This document shows, piece by piece, positions 1-6,805 of a DNA stretch of 64,000 nucleotides. The DNA is from Streptomyces scabiei 87.22 (GTDB lineage: Bacteria; Actinomycetota; Actinomycetes; Streptomycetales; Streptomycetaceae): contig NC_013929.1 of the NCBI RefSeq assembly GCF_000091305.1, positions 8,246,001-8,310,000 on the forward strand. Reading direction: 5' to 3'. Within the stretch, counting starts at the first letter, position 1. Every line of letters starts with the position of its first letter. The position numbers and the translations under genes are program-made. The notes below the pieces were generated by a model. The model was not told the DNA's origin and ran no database searches. It was given only the letters and a program-made list of their open reading frames with translations.

Positions 1-1
1 G

Positions 2-556
2 GGCCCGATCAAGGGCACCGGACGCACCGAGGCCGATCTCCTGGACAAGGACCGCGCCGAGAACGTCATGATCGTCGACCTGGTCCGCAACGACATCGGG
101 CAGGTCTGCGCCACCGGGTCGGTGACCGTGCCCGACCTGTGCGTGGTCGAGAAGCACCCGGGCCTCGTGCACCTGGTGTCGACGGTGCGCGGCGAACTGC
201 GCGACGGCGCCGGCTGGCCCGAGCTGCTCGCCGCCTCCTTCCCGCCCGGCTCCGTCACCGGCGCGCCGAAGTCCAGCGCCCTGCGCATCATCGACGCCCT
301 GGAGACCGCGCCGCGCGGCCCGTACACCGGCGGCATCGGCTGGGTCGACGCCGACCGGGGGACGGGAGAGCTGGCGGTCGGGATCCGCACCTTCTGGATC
401 GACCGGGCGGCGGGCGAACTGCGCTTCGGCACGGGCGCGGGCATCACCTGGGGGTCGGACCCCGAGGCGGAGTGGCGGGAGACCGAGCTGAAGGCGGCCA
501 GGCTGCTCGCGGTAGCGTCGGGGACGTACGAGGCGAGTGGGAGGACCCTTACGTGA
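2..556 (+). CDS. pabB: Chorismate-binding enzyme, PabB-like (C-terminal part, 5' end outside window)
   Basis: The reading frame is open from base 2, so only the last 184 residues are present. They carry hallmarks of the chorismate-binding fold: a PIKGTGRT segment at the very start, then DLVRNDIG, a PPGSVTGAPK segment, GGIGW and a GTGAGIT...DPEAEWRET end. These belong to the anthranilate synthase/aminodeoxychorismate synthase component I family. The stop overlaps the GTG start of the next gene (an aminodeoxychorismate lyase homologue) by 4 bases, so the two are translationally coupled and most likely make p-aminobenzoate for folate. The missing N-terminal half prevents separating PabB from TrpE-like or isochorismate enzymes by sequence alone; the neighbour decides for PabB. 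Confidence 0.85.
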   Translation, partial: GPIKGTGRTEADLLDKDRAENVMIVDLVRNDIGQVCATGSVTVPDLCVVEKHPGLVHLVSTVRGELRDGAGWPELLAASFPPGSVTGAPKSSALRIIDALETAPRGPYTGGIGWVDADRGTGELAVGIRTFWIDRAAGELRFGTGAGITWGSDPEAEWRETELKAARLLAVASGTYEASGRTLT

Positions 557-1374
557 AGATCTGGCTCGACGGCGGACTGCAGGACATCGACTCCGCCCGT
601 GTCTCCGTCCTCGATCACGGACTGACCGTGGGCGACGGCGTCTTCGAGACCGCGAAGACGGTGGCCGGCCGGCCTTTCGCGCTGACCCGCCATCTCGACC
701 GTCTGGCCCTCTCGGCACGTGGACTCGGTCTGCCCGAGCCCGACCTCGACGAGGTGCGCCGCGCCTGCTCGGCCGTCGTGGAGGCCAACCCGGTGGCCCT
801 CGGCCGGCTCCGCATCACCTACACCGGTGGTGTCTCTCCGCTCGGCTCCGACCGGGGCGACCACGGACAGACCCTGGTCGTGGCCCTCGGCGAGACCGCC
901 CGCCGCGCCGACACCACCGCCGCGATCACCGTCCCGTGGACCCGCAACGAGCGCGGCGCCCTCACCGGCCTGAAGACCACCTCGTACGCCGAGAACGTCG
1001 TGGCCCTCGCCCGCGCCCACGAACGGGGCGCCACCGAGGCGCTGTTCGCCAACACGGTGGGACGGCTCTGCGAGGGCACGGGCTCCAACGTCTTCGTCGT
1101 CCTCGACGGCGAGATCCACACCCCGCCGGTCGCCTCCGGCTGTCTCGCGGGCATCACCCGGGCCCTGGTCGTCGAATGGACCGGCGCCCGCGAGACCGAC
1201 CTGCCGCTGGACGTCCTGGACCGCGCCGACGAGGTCTTCCTGACGTCCAGCCTGCGCGACGTGCAGGCCGTGCACCGCGTCGACGCCCGCGAACTCGTCC
1301 CCGCGCCCGGCCCGGTGACGGCCAAGGCGATGCGGATCTTCGACGAGCGGTCCGGCGACGATCTCGATCCCTGA
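553..1374 (+). CDS. pabC: Aminotransferase class IV, probable 4-amino-4-deoxychorismate lyase
   Basis: A 273-residue PLP enzyme of fold type IV. Visible signatures are SVLDHGLTVGDGVFET near the N-terminus (residues 18-33), a probable Schiff-base lysine near residue 141 in GLKTTSYAEN, and EALFANTVGRLCEGTGSNVF, the class IV motif region. ADC lyase cleaves aminodeoxychorismate to p-aminobenzoate and pyruvate, the step after PabB. The GTG start at 553 lies inside the upstream stop (GTGA overlap), which fixes the start and implies coupled translation. Branched-chain or D-amino-acid aminotransferase activity cannot be excluded by sequence, but adjacency to the chorismate-binding gene favours PabC. 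Confidence 0.85.
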   Translation: MKIWLDGGLQDIDSARVSVLDHGLTVGDGVFETAKTVAGRPFALTRHLDRLALSARGLGLPEPDLDEVRRACSAVVEANPVALGRLRITYTGGVSPLGSDRGDHGQTLVVALGETARRADTTAAITVPWTRNERGALTGLKTTSYAENVVALARAHERGATEALFANTVGRLCEGTGSNVFVVLDGEIHTPPVASGCLAGITRALVVEWTGARETDLPLDVLDRADEVFLTSSLRDVQAVHRVDARELVPAPGPVTAKAMRIFDERSGDDLDP

Positions 1375-1467
1375 AGCCTGCGCTCCCCGAAGCCTGCGCT
1401 CCCCGAAGTGAAGGCCGCGGCGGATATTCGGCGGACTCCACGCGCGATGGCGGGTAGAACACCCCTG

Positions 1468-2292
1468 ATGACCACCACCCTGCGGCCCATCGAGCCGCTC
1501 CAGCACGCAGCCGACGGTTCCCGTTCGCGCCGCTACCAGGTGTGCGTGAACAGCCGTCCCGCAGGCGAGATCCACCTCGGTACGCGTCCAGGCCCGGCCT
1601 CCTCGGCCGCCCGGATCCTGGACCTGCGCATCGACGAACCGGACCGGCGGCGCGGCAGAGCGACGGTCGCCGCGCTCGCCGCCGAGGAGGTGGCCCGGGG
1701 CTGGGGCTGCCGGCGGATCGAGGCGTCCGTCCCGGCCGGTGCCGGGCCCGCGCTGCGGCTGACCCAGGCGCTCGGCTACGTCCTGCGCAACCGGACCATG
1801 CGCAAGCCCCTCGGCGACACCCCGCCCGAACTGCCCGCGGGCAGCAGGGGCCGGCCCATGACCGAGGCCGAGTACGAACCCTGGAAGGCGGCCGGGCTGG
1901 AGGGCTACGCCCAGGACCTGATCACCCGCGGCGTGCCCGAGGAGGAGGCGTACGCCAGGGCCGCCGAGGACTATGTGCGGTGTCTGCCGCAGGGGGTGGC
2001 CTCCGCGGACAACCTGTGCAGCGTGCTGGAGCACGAGGGCACGAGGGTCGGCACGCTGTGGCTGCGGCCGGCCGACGACCCCGCGTTCGTCTACGACGTG
2101 GAGGCGGACGCCGCCCACCGGGGACGGGGGCACGGCCGTTCGCTCATGCTGCTGGCCGAGGCGCAGGCGGTGGCGGCGGGGAAGACCGCCATCGCGCTCA
2201 ACGTCTTCGCGGGCAACGCCCGGGCCGAATGCCTCTACGACTCCCTCGGCTACGAGACCACGGCCCACCACCTGTCCAAGCCCCTGCTCTGA
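1468..2292 (+). CDS. GNAT-family N-acetyltransferase with two GNAT halves
   Basis: A 274-residue protein with two acetyltransferase-like halves. The first half has LDLRIDEPDRRRGRA followed by an AALAAEEVARGWGCRRI helix and ends LGYVLRNRTMRK. The second half has YDVEADAAHRGRGHG (the acetyl-CoA R/H-x-G-x-G/A loop), LNVFAGNARAECLYDSLGY and a TAHHLSKPL end. Each half ends with the typical Y-x-SLGY strand-helix. The ATG at 1468 was chosen because the protein similarity starts there; the frame is open further upstream. The substrate cannot be predicted. It converges on the DsbA-like gene downstream with a 167-base gap rich in short GGGGCGACGG repeats and no clear terminator. Confidence 0.8.
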   Translation: MTTTLRPIEPLQHAADGSRSRRYQVCVNSRPAGEIHLGTRPGPASSAARILDLRIDEPDRRRGRATVAALAAEEVARGWGCRRIEASVPAGAGPALRLTQALGYVLRNRTMRKPLGDTPPELPAGSRGRPMTEAEYEPWKAAGLEGYAQDLITRGVPEEEAYARAAEDYVRCLPQGVASADNLCSVLEHEGTRVGTLWLRPADDPAFVYDVEADAAHRGRGHGRSLMLLAEAQAVAAGKTAIALNVFAGNARAECLYDSLGYETTAHHLSKPLL

Positions 2293-2459
2293 CGACCACA
2301 CCGGAAGCCGCGCGAGGGACGGCGGACCAGGCGGTGGGGCGACGACGGACCAGCGGCGGGCGGGGCGACGGTAGAGCGGACGGGGCGACGGTAGGGCGCT
2401 TCCCCGCGCGCTCGGCGCCGAGGCCCGGTCGGGTGCCCGGCCGAGTGCCCGGCCCGGGG

Positions 2460-2978
2460 TCAGGCGCCCCCGGCCAGCAGCCGGTCGGCGATCTCCTCGA
2501 TCCGCTCGCGCAGCCCCGCCTGGCTCTTGCCGCCGTCGAGACGCTCGCCGCCGATGACGTACGTGGGTGTGCCCGTCACACCGATCGCCTTGCCCTCGGC
2601 CTGGTCGGCGTCGACGATCAGGATGTGCCGGCCGTCGATGAGAGCGGTGTCGAACTCCTCGGCGTCCAGACCGAGTTCACCGGCGACCTCGACGAGGAAC
2701 GGTTCTCCGGTCCGGTCCAGCTCCTCGACCCTGCCGAGCACGGCCTCGACGTACGGCCACGCGCGGCCCTGCTCCGCGGCCTCCTCGGCGGCCTGCGCGG
2801 CCGCGAAGGCGTGCTTGTGCTTCTCCAGCGGGAAGTGCCGCAACCGCACGTCGAGCCGGTCGCCGTAGCGGGCCCGCAGCGCGCGGATGTCTTCGAGGGC
2901 GCTGCCGCAGTCGGGGCACTGGAGTTCGCACCAGACGTCCAGGACGACGGCCGTGGGGACGGGGGAGGAGTCGCTCAT
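2460..2978 (-). CDS. DsbA-family thiol-disulphide oxidoreductase
   Basis: A 172-residue thioredoxin-fold protein without a signal peptide. The active site is C-P-D-C at residues 21-24 (in WCELQCPDCG) and the cis-proline loop is GTPTYVIGGE near residue 140. A helical insertion lies between the two, as in DsbA/FrnE-like proteins. The lack of an export signal suggests a cytoplasmic oxidoreductase or isomerase rather than a periplasmic-type DsbA. The ATG at 2978 gives the expected family N-terminus; upstream in-frame codons are low-complexity. It is convergent with the GNAT gene and divergent from the membrane protein at 3138. Confidence 0.8.
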   Translation of the reverse strand: MSDSSPVPTAVVLDVWCELQCPDCGSALEDIRALRARYGDRLDVRLRHFPLEKHKHAFAAAQAAEEAAEQGRAWPYVEAVLGRVEELDRTGEPFLVEVAGELGLDAEEFDTALIDGRHILIVDADQAEGKAIGVTGTPTYVIGGERLDGGKSQAGLRERIEEIADRLLAGGA

Positions 2979-3137
2979 GGAGATCAGTCTCCCAGCTCTC
3001 CGGAGCCGGGGCCGACCCCGAGGTGACCCGGAGATGTCCCTGAGGTCTCCCCGGACCATGGCATATCGGACGCGTGGCGGTGCAGGATGGAAGGGACGCC
3101 ACGAGACCGATCCGACCGCGCACCGCCTGGAGGACCG

Positions 3138-3593
3138 ATGATTGCCGAGACCGTGTGTGCCGCCGTCTCCGCGGCAGGCCTGGGCATCGCCGCGATCACG
3201 GCCTACCGGAAGCGTTTCCTCAGGGCGGCCCGCATCGCGGCCTACTCCCTCGTGCCCCTCGGTCTGGTGATGACCGGGGTCGTCGAATGGCTGGCCGACA
3301 CCGCGTTCAGCCCGACCGCCTGGGCCGGCTTCGGAGTGCTCGGCGCCGCCTGGTTCCTTTTCATGACCACCCGCGCCGTGGAGCGGCGCCGCGGAGCCCC
3401 GGGCAAGGAGCGCAAGGAGGCCAAGGCGTCCCGCACCGGAGCGATAGCCCCGGCGGCCTCGGCGCCCTCACTGGGCCAGGGGACGCGGCCGGCGGCCCGT
3501 CCGGCCGCGGCACCCCGGGCGACCGGTTCGGCCGGGTCAGCGGGGGACGACTTCAGCGACATCGAGGCGATCCTGAAGAAGCACGGCATCTGA
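3138..3593 (+). CDS. Small conserved membrane protein of unknown function
   Basis: A 151-residue protein. Three hydrophobic segments are visible at about residues 4-22, 33-54 and 58-80, followed by a basic/alanine-proline-rich stretch. The C-terminal tail ends DFSDIEAILKKHGI, an amphipathic helix that looks conserved. A GGAGG sequence ends about 5 bases before the ATG at 3138, which fixes the start. The gene is divergent from the DsbA-like gene. I do not recognise a named family. Confidence 0.7.
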   Translation: MIAETVCAAVSAAGLGIAAITAYRKRFLRAARIAAYSLVPLGLVMTGVVEWLADTAFSPTAWAGFGVLGAAWFLFMTTRAVERRRGAPGKERKEAKASRTGAIAPAASAPSLGQGTRPAARPAAAPRATGSAGSAGDDFSDIEAILKKHGI

Positions 3594-3794
3594 CCCGGCG
3601 AAGCACGGAATCCGATCCGGAGGAGCCCGGTGTACCGGCCGCCGGGGGCCGCTGACTGAAACGACACAGAAGGTCGGGCGGCGACCGCGAAGTGATCACG
3701 TTCGTTCCACACTTCGTGGATATTGGCGAACTCTCCGTCATTCCGGGTGGGTTGATCGCGCGGGGGGTCTCCGCTGCGTCATCATCGCGGCGAG

Positions 3795-3947
3795 ATGCTG
3801 GACACAACACAGAGCGACACTGTCGCCCCACCGGAGGAGCGTCGAGGTTGTCTCTTCGCGCTCTCCCAGCCACCGCTGATGATCTTCCTAGCGGTGATCG
3901 GCTGCCTGCTGCTCATGGCGTCACTGCACGATCTGCTGATGCTCTGA
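3795..3947 (+). CDS. 50-residue single-span membrane protein
   Basis: This short frame begins MLDTTQSDTVAPPEE and ends in a hydrophobic segment, PPLMIFLAVIGCLLLMASL, followed by HDLLML and a stop at 3945-3947. One transmembrane helix near the C-terminus is clear. Codon third positions are less GC-rich than in neighbouring genes (ACA, CCA, CTA, TCA, GAT occur). A 9-bp hairpin starts 8 bases after the stop, which supports a real transcript. No strong ribosome binding site is visible. I recall similar short proteins in other Streptomyces, but the function is unknown. Confidence 0.65.
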   Translation: MLDTTQSDTVAPPEERRGCLFALSQPPLMIFLAVIGCLLLMASLHDLLML

Positions 3948-3954
3948 GCCGTAA

Positions 3955-3989
3955 ACGGAGCCCCTGGCGTCATCCGTCGAGGGCTCCGT
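3955..3989 (+). terminator. Hairpin between convergent genes
   Basis: ACGGAGCCC at 3955-3963 pairs with GGGCTCCGT at 3981-3989, a 9-bp perfect stem with a 17-base loop. It lies between the stop of the 50-residue membrane protein and the convergent CGNR gene. There is no U-run, as is common for Streptomyces terminators. Confidence 0.55.
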
Positions 3990-4045
3990 CAGTCCCCGTG
4001 TCCCGCCCTCACCCGGCCCCGGCCGTAGCGCGGACGGCCGCCGGT

Positions 4046-4606
4046 TCAGCCGGCCGCCTCCTTGCGGCGCGCCCGGTAGGCGGCCACATGCAGGCGGTTT
4101 CCGCAGGTACGGCTGTCGCAGTAGCGGCGCGAGCGGTTGCGGGAGAGGTCGACGAAGGCGCGTCGGCAGTCGGGGGCCTCGCAGCGCCGCAGTCGCTCCT
4201 GCTCCCCGGCGACCACGAAGAAGGCCAGCGCCATGCCGCAGTCGGCGGAGAGATGGTCGGCGAGCGACGCGCCGGGCGCGAAGTAGTGCACGTGCCACTC
4301 GTAGCCGTCGTGGTCGGTGAGGCGGGGTGTGGTGCCCGCCGCGGCGATCAGCTCGTTGATGACCGAGGCGGCCGAGGCGGCGTCGGCTGCCGCGAAGATC
4401 TCGGCGAACCGGCCACGAACCCGTCGCACGGCCGCGAGGTCGAACTCGGACAGCACCCCGACATCGCTGATGTCGTGCTTTCGTACGAACTCGGCGAGCG
4501 CCGCGACGGTCGCGAGCCCGTCGGTCGCCGTCTCGTCGTCCGGCACGGTGTTCACCAGATCCACCACGGCATCGAGGGAACACCGGGTGTCGTGGGTGAT
4601 CAGCAC
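4046..4606 (-). CDS. CGNR zinc-finger domain protein (probable transcription regulator)
   Basis: A 186-residue protein. The C-terminal 45 residues hold the CGNR zinc finger: C-x4-C in CEAPDCRRAFVD, then YCDSRTCGNRLHVAAYRARR, with four zinc-ligand cysteines and the CGNR signature. The N-terminal 140 residues correspond to the stress-induced/ABATE-like domain usually paired with it (LDAVVDLVNT at the start, DISDVGVLSEFDLAAVRRVRGRF in the middle). Such proteins are thought to bind DNA and regulate transcription. The GTG at 4606 follows AGGGAGC by a few bases; upstream frame is proline-arginine noise. A TACCAT -10-like box lies about 55 bases upstream on the minus strand. Confidence 0.8.
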   Translation of the reverse strand: MLITHDTRCSLDAVVDLVNTVPDDETATDGLATVAALAEFVRKHDISDVGVLSEFDLAAVRRVRGRFAEIFAAADAASAASVINELIAAAGTTPRLTDHDGYEWHVHYFAPGASLADHLSADCGMALAFFVVAGEQERLRRCEAPDCRRAFVDLSRNRSRRYCDSRTCGNRLHVAAYRARRKEAAG

Positions 4607-4922
4607 GTTTCGCTCCCTGGCCTGCGTGGGTCGGGCGGGCGCCCGCCGATGCTGGCCGATGGTAATCGCTCGGCGAGGCGGCGGGCCGGTGCCGACCGGC
4701 CGGGAGCGCTCTGCCCAGAGCGGAACGGGCCAGGAGGGCAGGCGGGGGAGCAGGCCCTGGGGCACCCGGATTCCGTCGCACAGGGTGACGGCATGGCGAC
4801 GCCGCCGCGCGGGGGTCCGCGACGACGGCGCCGTTGGGTCGGCCCAGGGCCGTATTCGGTTGTCCGAGCCCGAGCCGTCTCCCCGAGTGGACGGCGCCGG
4901 GCGGCTCTGAGGGGGTCTCGCC
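4607..4922. other. Gene-free stretch between ssgB and the CGNR gene
   Basis: No convincing gene is seen in these 316 bases. The stretch must hold the end of the ssgB transcript and the promoter of the CGNR gene; the only candidate box is TACCAT (minus strand, 4664-4659). Confidence 0.5.
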
Positions 4923-5336
4923 CTAGCTTTCGGCCAGGATGTGCGAGAGCTCCTGATCGAGGTCGAAGTGCCGGTGCTCCGTGCCGGGTGGCACGGCGGC
5001 GTCTGTGCGCTTCAGGAAGGACTCCAGGGCTCGCGCCGGGGCTTCGAGGAGGGCTTCGCCCTCCGGGGAGCTCAGGGCGATGCACACGACGCCCTGGCCG
5101 TGACTGCGGGACGGCCAGACACGGACGTCGCCGGTGCCGGTGGGCCGGTGCAGGCCCTCGGCGAGGAGGTCGCGGGCGAACACCCATTCGACCGTTTCCT
5201 CTGCTCCGGTGTGGAAGGTGGCGTGCACGGCGTAGGGATCGGCCGTGTCATACCGCAGTCCCGCGGGAACGGGCAGTGAGGACTCGCTCGACACAACGAG
5301 GCGCAGGTGCAGCTCGCAGCTGACCGTGGTGTTCAT
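4923..5336 (-). CDS. ssgB: Sporulation-specific cell division protein SsgB
   Basis: A 137-residue SsgA-like protein starting MNTTVSCELHLRLVV, with SLPVPAGLRYD, DPYAVHATFHTGAEETVEWVFARDLL and a DQELSHILAES end. As I remember it, this sequence is essentially identical to S. coelicolor SsgB (SCO1541). In streptomycetes SsgB localises to future septum sites and recruits FtsZ during sporulation-specific division of aerial hyphae. It therefore points strongly to a sporulating actinomycete. The ATG at 5336 matches the family N-terminus. The gene is divergent from the TIGR02611-type gene, with 191 bases between the starts that carry the ssgB promoter; I could not identify its sigma factor class with confidence. 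Confidence 0.95.
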   Translation of the reverse strand: MNTTVSCELHLRLVVSSESSLPVPAGLRYDTADPYAVHATFHTGAEETVEWVFARDLLAEGLHRPTGTGDVRVWPSRSHGQGVVCIALSSPEGEALLEAPARALESFLKRTDAAVPPGTEHRHFDLDQELSHILAES

Positions 5337-5513
5337 AAGCGCCAAGGCCTTTCGCTCAGTGTGCGCTCGGGGATTCGCACGTCGGCGAAATCGACATGCC
5401 ACCTACGGTGCCGTTGTAAACCCCTCTGGGAGTTTTGCGTCGCTTTTGGTAGCTCATCCGGCCGAGACCGTCTTCGGTAGGTACGACCATTCCGGTGACG
5501 GGTTTCTCTCCGG

Positions 5514-5519
5514 TAGGGT
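5514..5519 (+). promoter_or_regulatory. -10 box for a leaderless transcript
   Basis: TAGGGT fits the TANNNT consensus and ends 8 bases before the ATG at 5528, so transcription should start at or next to the start codon. No ribosome binding site precedes the ATG, which agrees with leaderless translation. Confidence 0.5.
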
Positions 5520-5527
5520 TTGGCCGT

Positions 5528-6007
5528 ATGGACACGGGGAGTCACGGAACGGGGGAGGCCGGTGTGGCGGCCGACGGAACGAAGAGTGACACGGATGTAG
5601 CGAACGGTGAGGCCGATATGGCCAAGGACGAGGCGCCGCTCGGATCCCGGGCGCCGGAGTTCGTCAAGGCGCGGCGGATGCTGCACATGAGCTGGCAGGT
5701 GGCCGTCTTCGTCGTCGGCCTCGCGGTGGTCGTGGCGGGCGTGATCATGCTCCCGCTGCCCGGCCCGGGCTGGCTCGTGATCTTCGGCGGCATGGCGATC
5801 TGGGCGACGGAGTTCGTCTGGGCCCAGCTGGTGCTCCGCTGGACCAAGCGGAAGGTCTCCGAGGCCACCCAGCGCGCCCTCGATCCGAAGGTCCGGCGCC
5901 GCAACATCATCCTGACGACGATCGGCCTGGTGATCGTGGCCGTTCTGGTCGGTTTCTACGTCTGGAAGTTCGGCTTCGAGATGCCCTGGAACATCAAGGA
6001 CCAGTGA
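5528..6007 (+). CDS. TIGR02611-type actinobacterial membrane protein
   Basis: A 159-residue protein with a soluble N-terminal ~50 residues, then two hydrophobic spans around AVFVVGLAVVVAGVIMLPL and a PGPGWLVIFGGMAIW signature, and a third span near the C-terminus (IILTTIGLVIVAVLVGFYVW). The PLPGPGW loop is the mark of the TIGR02611/PGPGW family, a small actinobacterial group of unknown role. The ATG at 5528 is placed 8 bases after a TAGGGT -10 box. It is followed by tRNA-Val on the same strand. Confidence 0.75.
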   Translation: MDTGSHGTGEAGVAADGTKSDTDVANGEADMAKDEAPLGSRAPEFVKARRMLHMSWQVAVFVVGLAVVVAGVIMLPLPGPGWLVIFGGMAIWATEFVWAQLVLRWTKRKVSEATQRALDPKVRRRNIILTTIGLVIVAVLVGFYVWKFGFEMPWNIKDQ

Positions 6008-6066
6008 GCGCGGACGGGCCGGCGCGAGACCGGGGAACGTGGTCGGAGGCACCCGCTGACATGGGG

Positions 6067-6072
6067 TAATGT
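6067..6072 (+). promoter_or_regulatory. -10 box of the first tRNA-Val gene
   Basis: TAATGT ends 13 bases before the tRNA 5' end. The second tRNA-Val copy has TATTGT at exactly the same distance, and both read GTAnTGTTC. No clear -35 was found here. Confidence 0.45.
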
Positions 6073-6085
6073 TCTTCTTGCGTCC

Positions 6086-6157
6086 GGGCGATTAGCTCAG
6101 TGGGAGAGCGCTTCGTTCACACCGAAGAGGTCACTGGTTCGAACCCAGTATCGCCCA
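6086..6157 (+). tRNA. tRNA-Val (anticodon CAC), copy 1
   Basis: A complete cloverleaf: the acceptor arm pairs GGGCGAT with ATCGCCC, the D arm is GCTC...GAGC, and the anticodon stem CTTCG/CGAAG closes the loop TTCACAC with anticodon CAC, which reads GUG. The T arm is ACTGG-TTCGAAC-CCAGT, and the discriminator base is A. CCA is not encoded. An identical copy lies at 16609-16680 on the same strand. A strong terminator follows at once. Confidence 0.97.
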
Positions 6158-6167
6158 CCGGATGATG

Positions 6168-6206
6168 GCGGCCCGGTCCACGGAAAACGTGGGCCGGGCC
6201 GCTTTT
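6168..6206 (+). terminator. Rho-independent terminator of tRNA-Val copy 1
   Basis: A 15-bp stem (6168-6182 with 6188-6202, one G-U pair) closes a GAAAA loop and is followed by TTTT. It begins 10 bases after the tRNA. Confidence 0.85.
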
Positions 6207-6223
6207 CGTGGTCGTGCGACCGT

Positions 6224-6328
6224 GCCGGATGCCGGATGCCGGATGCCGGATGCCGGATGCCGGATGCCGGATGCCGGATGCCGGATGCCGGATGCCGGAT
6301 GCCGGATGCCGGATGCCGGGAGCCGGGA
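6224..6328. repeat. Tandem heptamer array, GCCGGAT x13 plus two variants
   Basis: Thirteen exact head-to-tail copies of GCCGGAT span 6224-6314, followed by two GCCGGGA units to 6328. It lies just after the tRNA terminator and outside any gene. The perfect copies suggest recent expansion by slippage, so copy number is probably variable between strains. Confidence 0.95.
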
Positions 6329-6711
6329 GCCGGGCCGGGGGAATTCGGGCGCGTGCGTGAGCGTCGGGCGACGTCCCGGCATGGGCCCGGTGGGACCGGC
6401 TGACGCCCGGAGTGCGAGGCAGGTCTCCGGCTTCACCTCGATTTGGCCGAATCCGGTGCCCTCCCGCCCCTGCTCGCGCGGTGGTCGTCGCCGGGTCCGC
6501 CTTGGTCCGCGGGCGGTTCGCCCAGCGGCCCGGGAATCGCCCCACTGACTCCTTTCAGCCTCTTCCGTTCGCGACCTCTCGGGCGCCCCCGCGTTCGGCC
6601 CGTCGACCGCAACTCCCGGACCTGCGCTTTCGATTGACCCGCCGTCACCTGCGGCCTCGTGGTCCCCGGCGCTCTGGTGACACCGCTTTCCATCAATTCC
6701 TGTCCGAATCA
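6329..6711. other. Gene-free stretch upstream of the sugar import genes
   Basis: No frame here has a plausible start, ribosome binding site or recognisable protein. The frames that are open read through the heptamer array or are arginine-rich noise. Confidence 0.55.
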
Positions 6712-6740
6712 TTGACGTCTCCTGAGGGGCTCCGTACCTT
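6712..6740 (+). promoter_or_regulatory. Promoter of the sugar ABC operon
   Basis: TTGACG (6712-6717) and TACCTT (6735-6740) are separated by 17 bases, a good housekeeping-type promoter. Transcription would start near 6747, directly on the AAGCGCTT palindrome. Confidence 0.7.
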
Positions 6741-6746
6741 GTGCCA

Positions 6747-6758
6747 GCAAGCGCTTAC
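6747..6758. promoter_or_regulatory. LacI-family-type operator overlapping the transcription start
   Basis: GCAAGCGCTTAC contains the palindrome AAGCGCTT with the central CG typical of LacI/GalR-family operators. It sits at the predicted start point, where a bound repressor would block the promoter. No LacI-type gene is present in the window, so the regulator would be encoded elsewhere. Confidence 0.55.
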
Positions 6759-6805
6759 TTGAAACGATTCACGGCGCGGACGCAACGGCGCGGGGAGGCT
6801 CAACC

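Noticed and set aside
2293..2459. Short GGGGCGACGG repeats between convergent genes
   Set aside because: Only two to three imperfect copies in a low-complexity GC spacer; no hairpin or other function could be supported.
5337..5527. A stress sigma factor promoter for ssgB
   Set aside because: GTTT and GG-rich boxes can be picked out on the minus strand but not with convincing spacing, so no box was annotated.
6086..6157. Phage or integrative-element attachment site at the tRNA genes
   Set aside because: No integrase, excisionase or other mobility gene lies between or beside the two tRNA copies. The duplicated-tRNA idea is kept as a finding, without calling an element.
6117..6545. Minus-strand frame encoding a repeated HPASGIR peptide
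   Set aside because: The peptide repeat is simply the 7-base DNA repeat read over 21 bases; any frame through it is open. It also runs into the tRNA gene, and no ribosome binding site is present.
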